DNA of 14,169 bases from Candidatus Colimorpha onthohippi (GCA_018064565.1 JAGHVA010000145.1:1-14169); one strand, 5' to 3'. Counted from the stretch's first letter, positions 6,677 through 13,468 are shown. The notes: generated by a model from the sequence alone, not told the origin. Program-made: numbers and translations.

Positions 6677-8251
6677 ATGTTTAAAGGACATCCTAAAGGA
6701 TTGATAGCCGCAGCCTTGAGCAATATGGGCGAGCGTTTTGGCTATTATATCATGAATGCGGTGCTGGTACTCTTCCTCTGCTCAAAGTTCGGTCTTCCAG
6801 AGGAGAAATCAACATTGATTTACTCCATATTCTATATGGGTATCTACATCTTAAGTTTAGTCGGTGGTATTATTGCGGACCGGACGCAGAATTACAAAGG
6901 CACTATCCAGACGGGTCTTTTGGTGATGGCTTCGGGTTATGTGATTCTGGCTATCCCTATCATGGCCACTGCTGGCAATATGAGTTGGTTGCTACCACTT
7001 ACATGTCTTGCCTTGTTCCTTATCGCTTTTGGTAATGGCTTGTTCAAAGGCAATCTGCAGGCTATTGTAGGCCAGATGTACGACAATTTCGAGATTGCTG
7101 CCGCCAAAGAGGGCGAAGAGGCTTTGCGTATTGCAAAGAGCAAGCGTGATAGCGGATTCCAAATCTTCTACATGTTTATCAATGTGGGTGGCCTTATCGC
7201 CCCATTTGTGGCTCCTTTGCTCCGCAGCTGGTGGTTGAACCAAAACGGTTTGTTATACAATGCTGAATTGCCAGCCCTATGCCACCAATACATCAACGCT
7301 TCGGGCGCTTTGGTAGGTGATGCTATGACCAAGTTGAGCGAATTGGCAACCCAGGTCAACAACGGCATGTTGCCAGCCGATATGTACGCATTTTGCGACC
7401 AATACCTCAATGTGTTCAATACTGGTGTTCATTATAGCTTTATCGCTTCGGTAGCTGCTATGATTATCTCGTTGGTTATCTTCCTTTGTACTAAGAAAGG
7501 TCTGCCTACTCCAGCCAAGAAGTCTGCTGTCGAGAGCGTTTCTTATACTGCCGAAGAAAAACAAGCTATGGCAAAAGAGTTAAAACAACGCTTATATGCT
7601 ATGTTTGCCGTTTTGGTTATTGCTGTATTTTTCTGGTTCTCATTCCACCAAAATGGAACGTCTATGTCATTGTTTGCCCGCGACTTCGTCCACACCGAGA
7701 GTTTGGCTCCCGAAATCTGGCAGGCTGTCAACCCATTCTTCGTTATCTTGCTTACCTTCCCAATCATGTGGCTGTTTGAAGGCTTGGCTCGTCGTGGCAA
7801 AGCCATCTCCACTCCTATGAAGATAGCTATCGGTATGGGTATTGCGGGCTGTGCTTATCTGTTTATGACTATCTTTTGCTATGTGCAAGGCTACCCTTCG
7901 GGTACCGATTTCAGAGCTATGTCGGTCGATGCGGCTGCCGCTATGAAGGCTGCTCCGTGGGTATTGATCCTTTACTATTTCTTTATGACGGTGGCAGAGC
8001 TCTTCATCAGCCCGCTGGGCTTGAGTTTCATCTCAAAGGTGGCTCCTAAAAACCTTTTGGGTCTGTGTCAGGGCTTATGGCTTGGTGCAACGGCAGTAGG
8101 CAATGGCTTCTTGTGGATTGGCCCATTGCTCTACAACAAATTCCCAATCTCAACTGCTTGGATTGTATTCATGGCTGTATGCTTCCTCTCCATGGTGGTC
8201 ATGCTTTGCATGGTAAAATGGCTTGAGCGCGTTACTGCCGAAGGCAAATAA
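6677..8251 (+). CDS. POT/PTR2 family peptide MFS transporter
   Basis: This 524-residue, strongly hydrophobic inner-membrane protein belongs to the proton-dependent oligopeptide transporter family, which imports di- and tripeptides with protons. The family signature in helix 5 is complete at residues 161-173 (FQIFYMFINVGGL). The helix-4 segment GLFKGNLQAIVGQMY carries the lysine conserved in the family. The helix-1 ExxER motif is only partly kept: NMGER at 16-20 has Asn in place of the first Glu. A soluble stretch between about residues 275 and 305 separates the two six-helix halves, and extra hydrophobic segments in the middle and at the end fit about 14 helices. The gene has its own promoter, a possible leader ORF, and a strong terminator just downstream, so it is probably monocistronic. 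The substrate cannot be read from sequence. Confidence 0.9.
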   Translation: MFKGHPKGLIAAALSNMGERFGYYIMNAVLVLFLCSKFGLPEEKSTLIYSIFYMGIYILSLVGGIIADRTQNYKGTIQTGLLVMASGYVILAIPIMATAGNMSWLLPLTCLALFLIAFGNGLFKGNLQAIVGQMYDNFEIAAAKEGEEALRIAKSKRDSGFQIFYMFINVGGLIAPFVAPLLRSWWLNQNGLLYNAELPALCHQYINASGALVGDAMTKLSELATQVNNGMLPADMYAFCDQYLNVFNTGVHYSFIASVAAMIISLVIFLCTKKGLPTPAKKSAVESVSYTAEEKQAMAKELKQRLYAMFAVLVIAVFFWFSFHQNGTSMSLFARDFVHTESLAPEIWQAVNPFFVILLTFPIMWLFEGLARRGKAISTPMKIAIGMGIAGCAYLFMTIFCYVQGYPSGTDFRAMSVDAAAAMKAAPWVLILYYFFMTVAELFISPLGLSFISKVAPKNLLGLCQGLWLGATAVGNGFLWIGPLLYNKFPISTAWIVFMAVCFLSMVVMLCMVKWLERVTAEGK

Positions 8252-8272
8252 TAATTGCTATTAGTTTATTAA

Positions 8273-8310
8273 GGCGGGTTGTAGCGTATGTGCTGCAACC
8301 CGCCTTTTTT
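8273..8310 (+). terminator. intrinsic terminator of the peptide transporter gene
   Basis: Ggcgggttgtagc at 8273-8285 pairs with gctgcaacccgcc at 8292-8304 (13 pairs, one G-U, 6-base loop), followed at once by six T residues at 8305-8310. It lies 21 bases after the transporter stop codon. This is a textbook Rho-independent terminator. Confidence 0.93.
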
Positions 8311-8341
8311 ACGATGTATCGTATAGCTCAATTTTTTTGTG

Positions 8342-8349
8342 TACCTTTG
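8342..8349 (+). promoter_or_regulatory. -7 promoter box for the xseA operon
   Basis: TACCTTTG at 8342-8349 fits TAnnTTTG, lies just after the preceding terminator and 18 bases before the chosen xseA start. I do not see a well-placed TTTG -33 element. It supports starting xseA at 8368 rather than at the in-frame ATG 8290, which would lie inside the terminator. Confidence 0.6.
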
Positions 8350-8367
8350 CAACGCAAAGTTCTGGAG

Positions 8368-9693
8368 ATGAACCATTCTGAATATATTGAACTATCTGAC
8401 CTCCAATCTGTGATAAACGATAGGATTGGCTCTTTACAATGCTGGGTGCGGGTGGAGGTGGAGTCGCATCGTATGGTGGGCGGACATCACTATCTCAACG
8501 TGATTGAGAAAAAGGCGGACGGAACCATCGCGGCAAAGGCTTCGGCAAAGCTGTGGCGACACAACTCCATGGTATTGGCTCGTTTCAATCAGGTCACGGG
8601 CAAAGACTTGGAGGCGGGTATGTCAGTGGTGATAGCGGTGTCTGTGGAGTACCATGCCCTATACGGACTCTCGTTGATTATTTTGGATATCGACACAGCC
8701 TACTCGTTGGGCCTGCGTGAGCAAGAGCGGCAAGCCACTATCAAGCGGCTGACGGATGGCGGCTTGATGGACATGCAGAAGCAGCTGCCTTTGCCATTCC
8801 TACCTGGACGTATTGCGGTAATCTCGTCGCAAAGTGCGGCAGGCTACGACGACTTTGTAAAGCATCTCAATGCCAACTCACGGGGTTTTGTATTTCAACA
8901 CACTCTGTTCCCTTCGTTGGTGCAGGGTGAGGGTGCGCCAGCCACTATCATCGAGCAGTTGCACCAGATAGAGGCAGCAGGTGGTTACGATGTGGTACTG
9001 ATACTGCGTGGCGGAGGAGCCGAGAGCGATATGTTTTGTTTCGACGACCACGACCTGTGTCAAACCATAGCACGTTGCCCTTTGCCAGTGCTTACTGCCA
9101 TTGGCCATGAACGCGACTACCATGTGGCTGATATGGTGGCGCACAGCCATTTCAAGACGCCTACGGCGTTGGCAGGCTTCCTCATCGACTGGATGTCTCG
9201 CATAGAGGACGAGGTGGTGACCGCCCTGATAGGAGTGCAACAAGCCTTGGAACGCAAGTTGCTGGCCGAGGAGTCGAGGGTGGCAGACCTTTACGGCAAT
9301 ATCCGTTTCTACCTCTCCTCCAATATCCACCAGTTGGATCAGTCGGTGCAACAGTTGCAGTCAAGCATCGCCAACAGTATGTCTGCTATCGTCGCAAAAG
9401 CCGACTCGGATGTGAGTCGTTGCCTCTCCACAATAGCTTTTGCCATGACCTCCACTATCTCCGCCTGCGAGGCGCAGATAGCATTGACGGATACAAGAAT
9501 CACATCGTCCGACCCTCGTGGCATCCTGAGGCAGGGCTACGCCTTAGCACTGAATCCCGATGGGACATTGGTAACCAGCGCACAGTCCAAACGCGTGGGC
9601 GAAGACTTCTCGCTGCTGTTCGCCGACGGCTGCTGGGATTGCACAATCAACACTATAAGAGAACACAACCTACAACACCCGATAGAACAATGA
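8368..9693 (+). CDS. xseA: exodeoxyribonuclease VII large subunit
   Basis: This is the catalytic large subunit of exonuclease VII, which degrades single-stranded DNA from both ends and acts in repair. With the start at 8368 it has 441 residues, near the usual 400-460. The N-terminal OB-fold (about residues 10-105) includes CWVRVEVESHR. The nuclease region begins with the LPGRIAVISSQSAAGYDDF segment (about residues 142-160). It continues with LRGGGAESD, PVLTAIGHERDYHVADMVA and a TPTALAGFL block, as in other XseA proteins. A coiled-coil stretch rich in Gln, Leu and Ser follows and should bind XseB. The frame extends back to 8290, but that part overlaps the terminator and promoter. Its TGA overlaps the xseB ATG, indicating coupled translation. 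Confidence 0.95.
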   Translation: MNHSEYIELSDLQSVINDRIGSLQCWVRVEVESHRMVGGHHYLNVIEKKADGTIAAKASAKLWRHNSMVLARFNQVTGKDLEAGMSVVIAVSVEYHALYGLSLIILDIDTAYSLGLREQERQATIKRLTDGGLMDMQKQLPLPFLPGRIAVISSQSAAGYDDFVKHLNANSRGFVFQHTLFPSLVQGEGAPATIIEQLHQIEAAGGYDVVLILRGGGAESDMFCFDDHDLCQTIARCPLPVLTAIGHERDYHVADMVAHSHFKTPTALAGFLIDWMSRIEDEVVTALIGVQQALERKLLAEESRVADLYGNIRFYLSSNIHQLDQSVQQLQSSIANSMSAIVAKADSDVSRCLSTIAFAMTSTISACEAQIALTDTRITSSDPRGILRQGYALALNPDGTLVTSAQSKRVGEDFSLLFADGCWDCTINTIREHNLQHPIEQ

Positions 9694-9896
9694 CCAATCA
9701 AGATTACATGCGCAATATAGCGCGACTCAAAGAGATAGAAGAACTGGTGAAAAAACCTGAAGCCAGTCTTGACAATATTGACAACCTTATCGCCGAGACC
9801 AAGCAACTGGTCACGGAATGTTACGCCTACACTCGCGGACTGAAAGTAAAGGTAGAAGAACTGACACAGATTGGAGTCCAGACCAAAAACGAATGA
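9690..9896 (+). CDS. xseB: exodeoxyribonuclease VII small subunit
   Basis: This 68-residue protein is the small partner of XseA. It is helical, charged and Leu/Ile-rich, with a start resembling family members (YMRNIARLKEIEELVKKPEAS) and the usual motif of a helical hairpin: two heptad-patterned helices separated by a short turn near residues 22-28. The ATG at 9690 shares bases with the xseA stop (ATGA), the classic arrangement for subunits made in fixed ratio. The frame is open further upstream, back to 9420, but only as a shadow of xseA. The next gene begins 20 bases later. Confidence 0.9.
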   Translation: MTNQDYMRNIARLKEIEELVKKPEASLDNIDNLIAETKQLVTECYAYTRGLKVKVEELTQIGVQTKNE

Positions 9897-9916
9897 TGGC
9901 AGGATAGGAGGTAAGC

Positions 9917-11338
9917 ATGCTCTTCAACTCGTTGCATTTCTTGTTGTTTTTCCCCATTGTTTGTCTGTGCTATTTCCTGATACCCAACAAGCGGGGTCGA
10001 ACGTTTCTTCTGCTGGTATCCAGCTATTATTTCTATATGTGCTGGAAGCCTGCATACGCTTTGCTTATCCTTGTCTCTACGGCTGTTACCTATGGGTGTG
10101 CATTGTGGCTGCAACGGGAGCCAGCCCAGAATAAAAGGCGTCGCAAACGTGGGCTGGTGGTGTCGGTGGTGCTGAACCTCAGCATCTTGTTTTTTTTCAA
10201 ATATTTCAATTTCCTTAACGAGAATCTCTTTGCATTGATGTCGGCGGTCGGGATTAACTGGCGGATCCCTAATCTCGACGTGCTGCTGCCCGTGGGGATA
10301 TCGTTCTATATCTTCCAAGCTGTAGGATATACTATCGATGTGTATAGAGGTACTATAGAGGCTGAGCGTGATTTCGTTACATACGCATTGTTCGTGAGTT
10401 TCTTCCCACAGTTGGTGGCAGGTCCTATCGAGCGAGCATCCCATCTGCTGCCGCAGTTTCATAGTTGTCATTCTTTTTGTTACGACGACGTGGTAGAGGG
10501 GTTTAAGCAGATGCTGTGGGGATACTTTATGAAGTTGTGTGTGGCTGATGTGGTGGCTGTGTATGTAGATGCGGTGTTTCGTTACCCCTTTATGCACAGC
10601 GGCATCACCATCCTGATGGCTATTGTCCTGTTTGCCTTACAGATTTATTGTGATTTTGGTGGTTATAGCCTTATCGCCATCGGTGCTGCACGTGTCATGG
10701 GATTTAGGCTGATGACCAATTTCCAACAGCCCTATTTTGCATTGTCGTTTAAGGAGTTTTGGAAACGGTGGCATATCTCGCTCTCCTCTTGGTTTATGGA
10801 TTATCTCTATATCCCGTTGGGAGGCAATCGCGTGAGGTTTGCTCGTCATCTGTTTAACCTTTTCGTAACTTTCTTGGTAAGCGGATTATGGCATGGTGCC
10901 AGTTGGAATTTTGTGGTTTGGGGTGCCTTGCATGGCACTTATCTGGTGGCAGAAAAGCTCTATTGGAAATATGTACGCAAGCCCGAGATGCAAGGGTGGC
11001 TGTCACGCTGTCTCCATACGGTGCTGACGTTCGTTGTGGTGGCTTTCACATGGCTTTTTTTTAGGGCTCCAGATTTAGAATGCGCCCGATTGATGGTGTG
11101 TCGAATACTGACGGCGGGGGGCTCATTGTATGTAGGGAGCATGACGTTGTTGGTGTCGGTTGTGCTGGGTGTGGTGCTTCTGTGGTTCAAAGACTTGAAG
11201 GAGCATCATGGCTGGCGTTTTGGTCTGCTGCATTCTCGTCATGCCGTGGTGCGTTATATGAGTGTGGTGATGCTGATTGTTGTTATCCTCGTTTTTGGCA
11301 ATTTTGACAACCAGCAGTTTATCTATTTCCAATTCTAA
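9917..11338 (+). CDS. MBOAT family O-acyltransferase (AlgI/DltB-like)
   Basis: This 473-residue multi-pass membrane protein belongs to the membrane-bound O-acyltransferase family. Such proteins pass acyl groups, often acetyl, across the membrane to surface polysaccharides or teichoic acids. The family hallmarks appear in order: LPVGISFYIFQAVGYTIDVYRG at roughly 120-140, FFPQLVAGPIERA shortly after, the KEFWKRWHISLSSWFMDYLYIPLGG block, and WHGASWNFVVWGALHG with the proposed catalytic His326. Many hydrophobic segments span the whole length. Unlike most genes here it has a strong Shine-Dalgarno site, aggaggt at 9906-9912, four bases before the ATG. It lies 20 bases after xseB and 3 bases before an SGNH-like gene that should be its working partner. 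The acceptor polymer is unknown. Confidence 0.92.
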   Translation: MLFNSLHFLLFFPIVCLCYFLIPNKRGRTFLLLVSSYYFYMCWKPAYALLILVSTAVTYGCALWLQREPAQNKRRRKRGLVVSVVLNLSILFFFKYFNFLNENLFALMSAVGINWRIPNLDVLLPVGISFYIFQAVGYTIDVYRGTIEAERDFVTYALFVSFFPQLVAGPIERASHLLPQFHSCHSFCYDDVVEGFKQMLWGYFMKLCVADVVAVYVDAVFRYPFMHSGITILMAIVLFALQIYCDFGGYSLIAIGAARVMGFRLMTNFQQPYFALSFKEFWKRWHISLSSWFMDYLYIPLGGNRVRFARHLFNLFVTFLVSGLWHGASWNFVVWGALHGTYLVAEKLYWKYVRKPEMQGWLSRCLHTVLTFVVVAFTWLFFRAPDLECARLMVCRILTAGGSLYVGSMTLLVSVVLGVVLLWFKDLKEHHGWRFGLLHSRHAVVRYMSVVMLIVVILVFGNFDNQQFIYFQF

Positions 11339-11341
11339 CCC

Positions 11342-12310
11342 ATGCGTATGAAAAAGACGGTATTGCGATTGGTTTGCGATGTGGTTATCGTAGCAGCACT
11401 GCTTTTGGTGTGTGACGTGGCGTGTGGTGTAGTGGCGAGCCGCTGGTTGCGTTATTTCCACAACCGAGATTCGGTCTCGTGTATCGAACGTGCCAGTTAT
11501 GTGCTGGGGTATTGCGATGAGGAGATTATCCTGATAGGGTCGAGCCGCTGTGCTCATGGGTTGGAGTCGCAGGTCTTGGAAGACAGCCTTCGCACTCATC
11601 ATTTGGATTATAAGGTGTATAATGCTGGTTATCATAATCGGGGAGCGGTAGAGTCGGCCTGTTTTTTGGATGCCATACTTGACCGTTATACTCCCAAGGC
11701 TATTGTAATGGAGTATTACGACTATATGTTTCAGTGTGGCGACGACTCCCTCCTCGCTGCCAACTTCGTAAAATTTGCTCCGATAGGCAAACACAATCGT
11801 TATTTGCGAAAAGGTATGAACCAGGTGTCGCATTATGGGGTAGGGTCGTTGGTAAAGATTCATTCGGGTGTTTATCGCATCAAGCAGACGTTGGTCGAAG
11901 GCATGGGAAGTGTAGATATTCGTGGGGGGTACGAACCTATAGGCGGTGTGATGCCGTCTGATGTGTTGGCACCTGATGGATTCAGCCTTCATGGCAAGCC
12001 GTTGCAACCCATCCAACGTGAGGTGGATGCCATGCGGCATATCATCCAGCGGTGTAAAGCGAAAGGGGTATTGCTAATCTTTGTTATTGCCCCCTATTTC
12101 CAGCCGGATGCGTGCCAATCGTTTTTGCCCTCGTTGGCTTGTAGCGAAGGCGTTATGTGTGTAGATTATTACAATACCGATTTTTTCAATGCCCATCCAG
12201 AACTTTTCCGCGACCGGTCGCATGTCAACCATAACGGAGCGCACCGCTTCACATCCCAGCTGTTTACAAGTATCTGGCCGAGCATCGCCAAGGTAGCAAA
12301 TGGGGAATAG
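11342..12310 (+). CDS. membrane-anchored SGNH/DltD-like protein, MBOAT partner
   Basis: This 322-residue protein has an N-terminal hydrophobic segment (about residues 7-32) after a basic start, so it is probably anchored in the inner membrane with the rest outside. It carries SGNH-type hallmarks: IGSSR (65-69, with Ser68 as likely nucleophile) and, near the end, DRSHVNHNGA with Asp291 and His294 in the DxxH arrangement, followed by an Asn. An internal YNAGYHNRG segment fits the Gly block. Proteins of this kind (DltD, AlgJ/AlgX-like) work with an MBOAT to transfer or remove acyl groups. The gene begins 3 bases after the MBOAT stop. It has 12 cysteines, many for an exported protein. An alternative start is the ATG at 11348, two codons in. 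Identification is by motif and context. Confidence 0.75.
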   Translation: MRMKKTVLRLVCDVVIVAALLLVCDVACGVVASRWLRYFHNRDSVSCIERASYVLGYCDEEIILIGSSRCAHGLESQVLEDSLRTHHLDYKVYNAGYHNRGAVESACFLDAILDRYTPKAIVMEYYDYMFQCGDDSLLAANFVKFAPIGKHNRYLRKGMNQVSHYGVGSLVKIHSGVYRIKQTLVEGMGSVDIRGGYEPIGGVMPSDVLAPDGFSLHGKPLQPIQREVDAMRHIIQRCKAKGVLLIFVIAPYFQPDACQSFLPSLACSEGVMCVDYYNTDFFNAHPELFRDRSHVNHNGAHRFTSQLFTSIWPSIAKVANGE

Positions 12311-12400
12311 GACGGTAACCAGCCAGAATTGACATCGAGCCAAGGTTGTTGTGGATTGATGCTTATTTTGAAGCAAGCACCTCTTTGAGAAAAAAAACAG

Positions 12401-12408
12401 TATCTTTG
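12401..12408 (+). promoter_or_regulatory. -7 promoter box before two small ORFs
   Basis: TATCTTTG at 12401-12408 matches the consensus exactly. The nearest TTTG elements (12384-12387 and 12367-12370) are 13 and 30 bases away, so the -33 element is not well placed. It is 15 bases before the ATG of the 27-codon ORF. Confidence 0.5.
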
Positions 12409-12423
12409 CCGTATAAAAAATTG

Positions 12424-12507
12424 ATGGTTCGAAGCTATTCGATTGAACTCACCTGCGGATGTCAAGAGCCCATCACCGATGGTTGTTACATAGTAAAATA
12501 CGAATAA
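12424..12507 (+). CDS. possible 27-residue small protein
   Basis: This short ORF runs from ATG 12424 to TAA 12505-12507. The product would be acidic with three cysteines in a CGC...C pattern (residues 11, 13 and 21). Support is limited to position: it begins 15 bases after an exact -7 box, the same short leader seen for other genes here, and ends 16 bases before the 56-codon ORF. It could be a small protein, a leader peptide coupled to the next ORF, or chance. I do not recognise a family. Confidence 0.3.
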   Translation: MVRSYSIELTCGCQEPITDGCYIVKYE

Positions 12508-12523
12508 AATAATACCTTTAACG

Positions 12524-12694
12524 ATGGCACGAAAATCGCCAATACCAGGCATGTCCTTCTCGTGGAAGAGGGCATTGGGCATAACACAAGCCAAACAGAA
12601 GATAGCAAGGGAGACGGGCATCCCTCTGACCAAGTCAGGCCTTGAGCGTAAGATAGGCAGAACCATCCTGAATGCCCTATTCGGAAAGAAGTAG
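12524..12694 (+). CDS. small basic hypothetical protein (56 aa)
   Basis: This ORF encodes 56 residues, very rich in Lys and Arg, with a pattern of short helices: a start MARKSPIPGMSFSWKRALG, a middle helix around AKQKIARETGIP, and an end helix around ERKIGRTILNALFGKK. It resembles short conserved hypothetical proteins I vaguely recall from Bacteroidetes accessory regions, but I cannot name a family. Its high charge would suit nucleic-acid or membrane binding; that is inference only. There is no Shine-Dalgarno site. It lies downstream of the promoter at 12401 and of the 27-codon ORF, and is followed after 24 bases by a perfect hairpin. The opposite strand is also open here, but this strand gives the more protein-like product. 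Confidence 0.55.
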   Translation: MARKSPIPGMSFSWKRALGITQAKQKIARETGIPLTKSGLERKIGRTILNALFGKK

Positions 12695-12718
12695 ATTCTC
12701 TCCCCCCTCCCCATTGAA

Positions 12719-12752
12719 GCCTCGGCATACAAGCTTGCTTGTATGCCGAGGC
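12719..12752 (+). repeat. perfect 15-bp hairpin with CUUG tetraloop
   Basis: Gcctcggcatacaag at 12719-12733 is exactly complementary to cttgtatgccgaggc at 12738-12752, around the four bases cttg. As plus-strand RNA this makes a 15-bp perfect stem closed by G-CUUG-C, a known extra-stable tetraloop. It follows the 56-codon ORF by 24 bases. No T-run follows on either strand, so it may be an RNA-end stabiliser, a terminator without U-tract, or a repeat element. Confidence 0.8.
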
Positions 12753-12820
12753 GAGAAAACGGCTCCGTATGCCATTTCAGCCAAGTCGATATTGCCAAAA
12801 CTGAGTCTCAAAAATTTCAT

Positions 12821-12880
12821 TTTGTGTACCAGATAATTGTCGTATTATTGCGAAAATTTTCGTTGCGAAAAAAATCGCAA
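12821..12880 (+). promoter_or_regulatory. relict promoter and palindromes before the ATPase remnant
   Basis: A near-consensus pair, TTTG at 12821-12824 and TATTATTG at 12843-12850 (18 bases apart), lies before the pseudogene. It is followed by the 12-bp palindrome cgaaaattttcg at 12851-12862 and a hairpin ttgcga/tcgcaa at 12863-12868 and 12875-12880. The promoter call is weak; the palindromes are seen directly. Confidence 0.4.
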
Positions 12881-12898
12881 TCGTAAAGTATTAAAAAT

Positions 12899-13315
12899 AT
12901 GAATCCTTTTAAGTTCGGCACTATTGTTGAGGGTCAGTTTTTCACCGACAGGCAAGATATTACGGTTCACCGACAGCCATCCCTATTACACGCAGCAACT
13001 GTCGTCGCAAGTGTGGGATATGATGACCTACCAAAACATAACCAGCGGAGTGGTGCAAAAGGCCGTAGCGTCGCTGATAACCATGCACGACCTTGACTAC
13101 GAGCGACTTTGGTAAAGCCAGAATCGCACCGACTGGTCAACGCTAAGGCAACTTGTTGAGAACAAGTGCCCCTGCAAAATCGCAGTCAGGCAACGAGCAC
13201 CTCGTTCAGTTCCCTGACCTGCCTGACGAAAGCTGGCTTGGTAGTGCGCACTGCCAGCTACGAGATAGAAGACCCCTCTTCCCGTTTGTGGATAGCCCAG
13301 AACGCCTTAGGATAA
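12899..13315 (+). pseudogene. remnant of an AAA-type ATP-binding protein gene
   Basis: Three pieces in different frames together give the ends of a Bacteroidetes ATP-binding protein of the PF01637-like (ATPase_2) type. The first, from ATG 12899, gives MNPFKFGTIVEGQFFTDR, the usual start. The second begins at about 12954 in another frame with ILRFTDSHPYYTQQL and continues to an in-frame TAA at 13113-13115, after which the same frame reads on as NRTDWSTLRQLVEN. The third, shifted again near 13160, gives VVRTASYEIEDP then RLWIAQNALG and stops at 13313-13315, a typical C-terminus. The central part with Walker A and B is missing, roughly 200-250 residues judging from family length as I remember it. 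So the gene is internally deleted, carries one stop and one later frameshift, and is dead as an ATPase. Confidence 0.8.
12941..12976 (+). repeat. 11-bp direct repeat at the deletion junction
   Basis: Ttcaccgacag occurs at 12941-12951 and again at 12966-12976. Each copy encodes Phe-Thr-Asp in the frame of its own fragment: the N-terminal FFTDR and the C-terminal RFTDS. They flank the point where the ATPase remnant jumps from its start to its C-terminal part, so short homology may have helped the deletion, although both copies remain. Confidence 0.55.
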
Positions 13316-13402
13316 CGGAGGGAAAGTTGCCATATCTCGTTTTATAATGCACGTAAGTTGCGAAACTTCAGAAAGTCCTAAATTGGTATTCGTTGGTACA
13401 GA

Positions 13403-13419
13403 AAACAAAACATTTGTTT
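13403..13419. promoter_or_regulatory. candidate AbiEi operator
   Basis: Aaacaaa at 13403-13409 and tttgttt at 13413-13419 form a perfect 7-bp inverted repeat with a 3-base centre, covering the -33 box of the abiE promoter. AbiEi antitoxins are known to repress their own promoter through inverted repeats, so this is a reasonable operator candidate; the AT-rich sequence lowers its weight. Confidence 0.35.
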
Positions 13420-13448
13420 GTTTAGTGTACGAATTATTGCTATCTTTG
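13417..13448 (+). promoter_or_regulatory. abiE operon promoter (-33 TTTG, -7 TATCTTTG)
   Basis: TTTG at 13417-13420 and TATCTTTG at 13441-13448 are separated by 20 bases, the best match to the Bacteroidetes consensus in the window. The -7 box is 20 bases before the ATG at 13469, which fixes that ATG as the start. Confidence 0.8.
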
Positions 13449-13468
13449 CAGCGTTAATTTTCAAAATC

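Noticed and set aside
8290..8367. Upstream extension of xseA to the ATG at 8290
   Set aside because: That ATG is inside the terminator loop and before the -7 box at 8342, and the extra residues do not resemble XseA.
9827..10597. 256-codon ORF opposite xseB and the MBOAT gene
   Set aside because: Rich in His, Gln and Thr from antisense codons of a membrane protein, with no known motif; the plus strand carries clear families.
11123..12040. 305-codon ORF opposite the MBOAT and SGNH-like genes
   Set aside because: It spans the junction of two well-supported genes, and its His-rich composition is typical of an antisense shadow.
12169..12798. 209-codon leftward ORF over the small-ORF cassette
   Set aside because: It overlaps the end of the SGNH-like gene and shows no family features. 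The plus-strand 56-codon product and promoter explain the region better.
12677..12820. 47-codon leftward ORF starting MKFLRLSFGNIDLAEMAYG
   Set aside because: The start looks protein-like, but the rest runs through the perfect hairpin and is codon-aligned antisense to the 56-codon ORF. No promoter is visible on that strand, so I do not call it, though it cannot be fully excluded.
13316..13402. Gap between the ATPase remnant and the abiE promoter
   Set aside because: Only a 5-bp stem (aagtt-gcga-aactt near 13351-13364) was seen; it is too short to call. No further gene, tRNA, CRISPR array, IS element or attachment site is visible here or elsewhere in the window.
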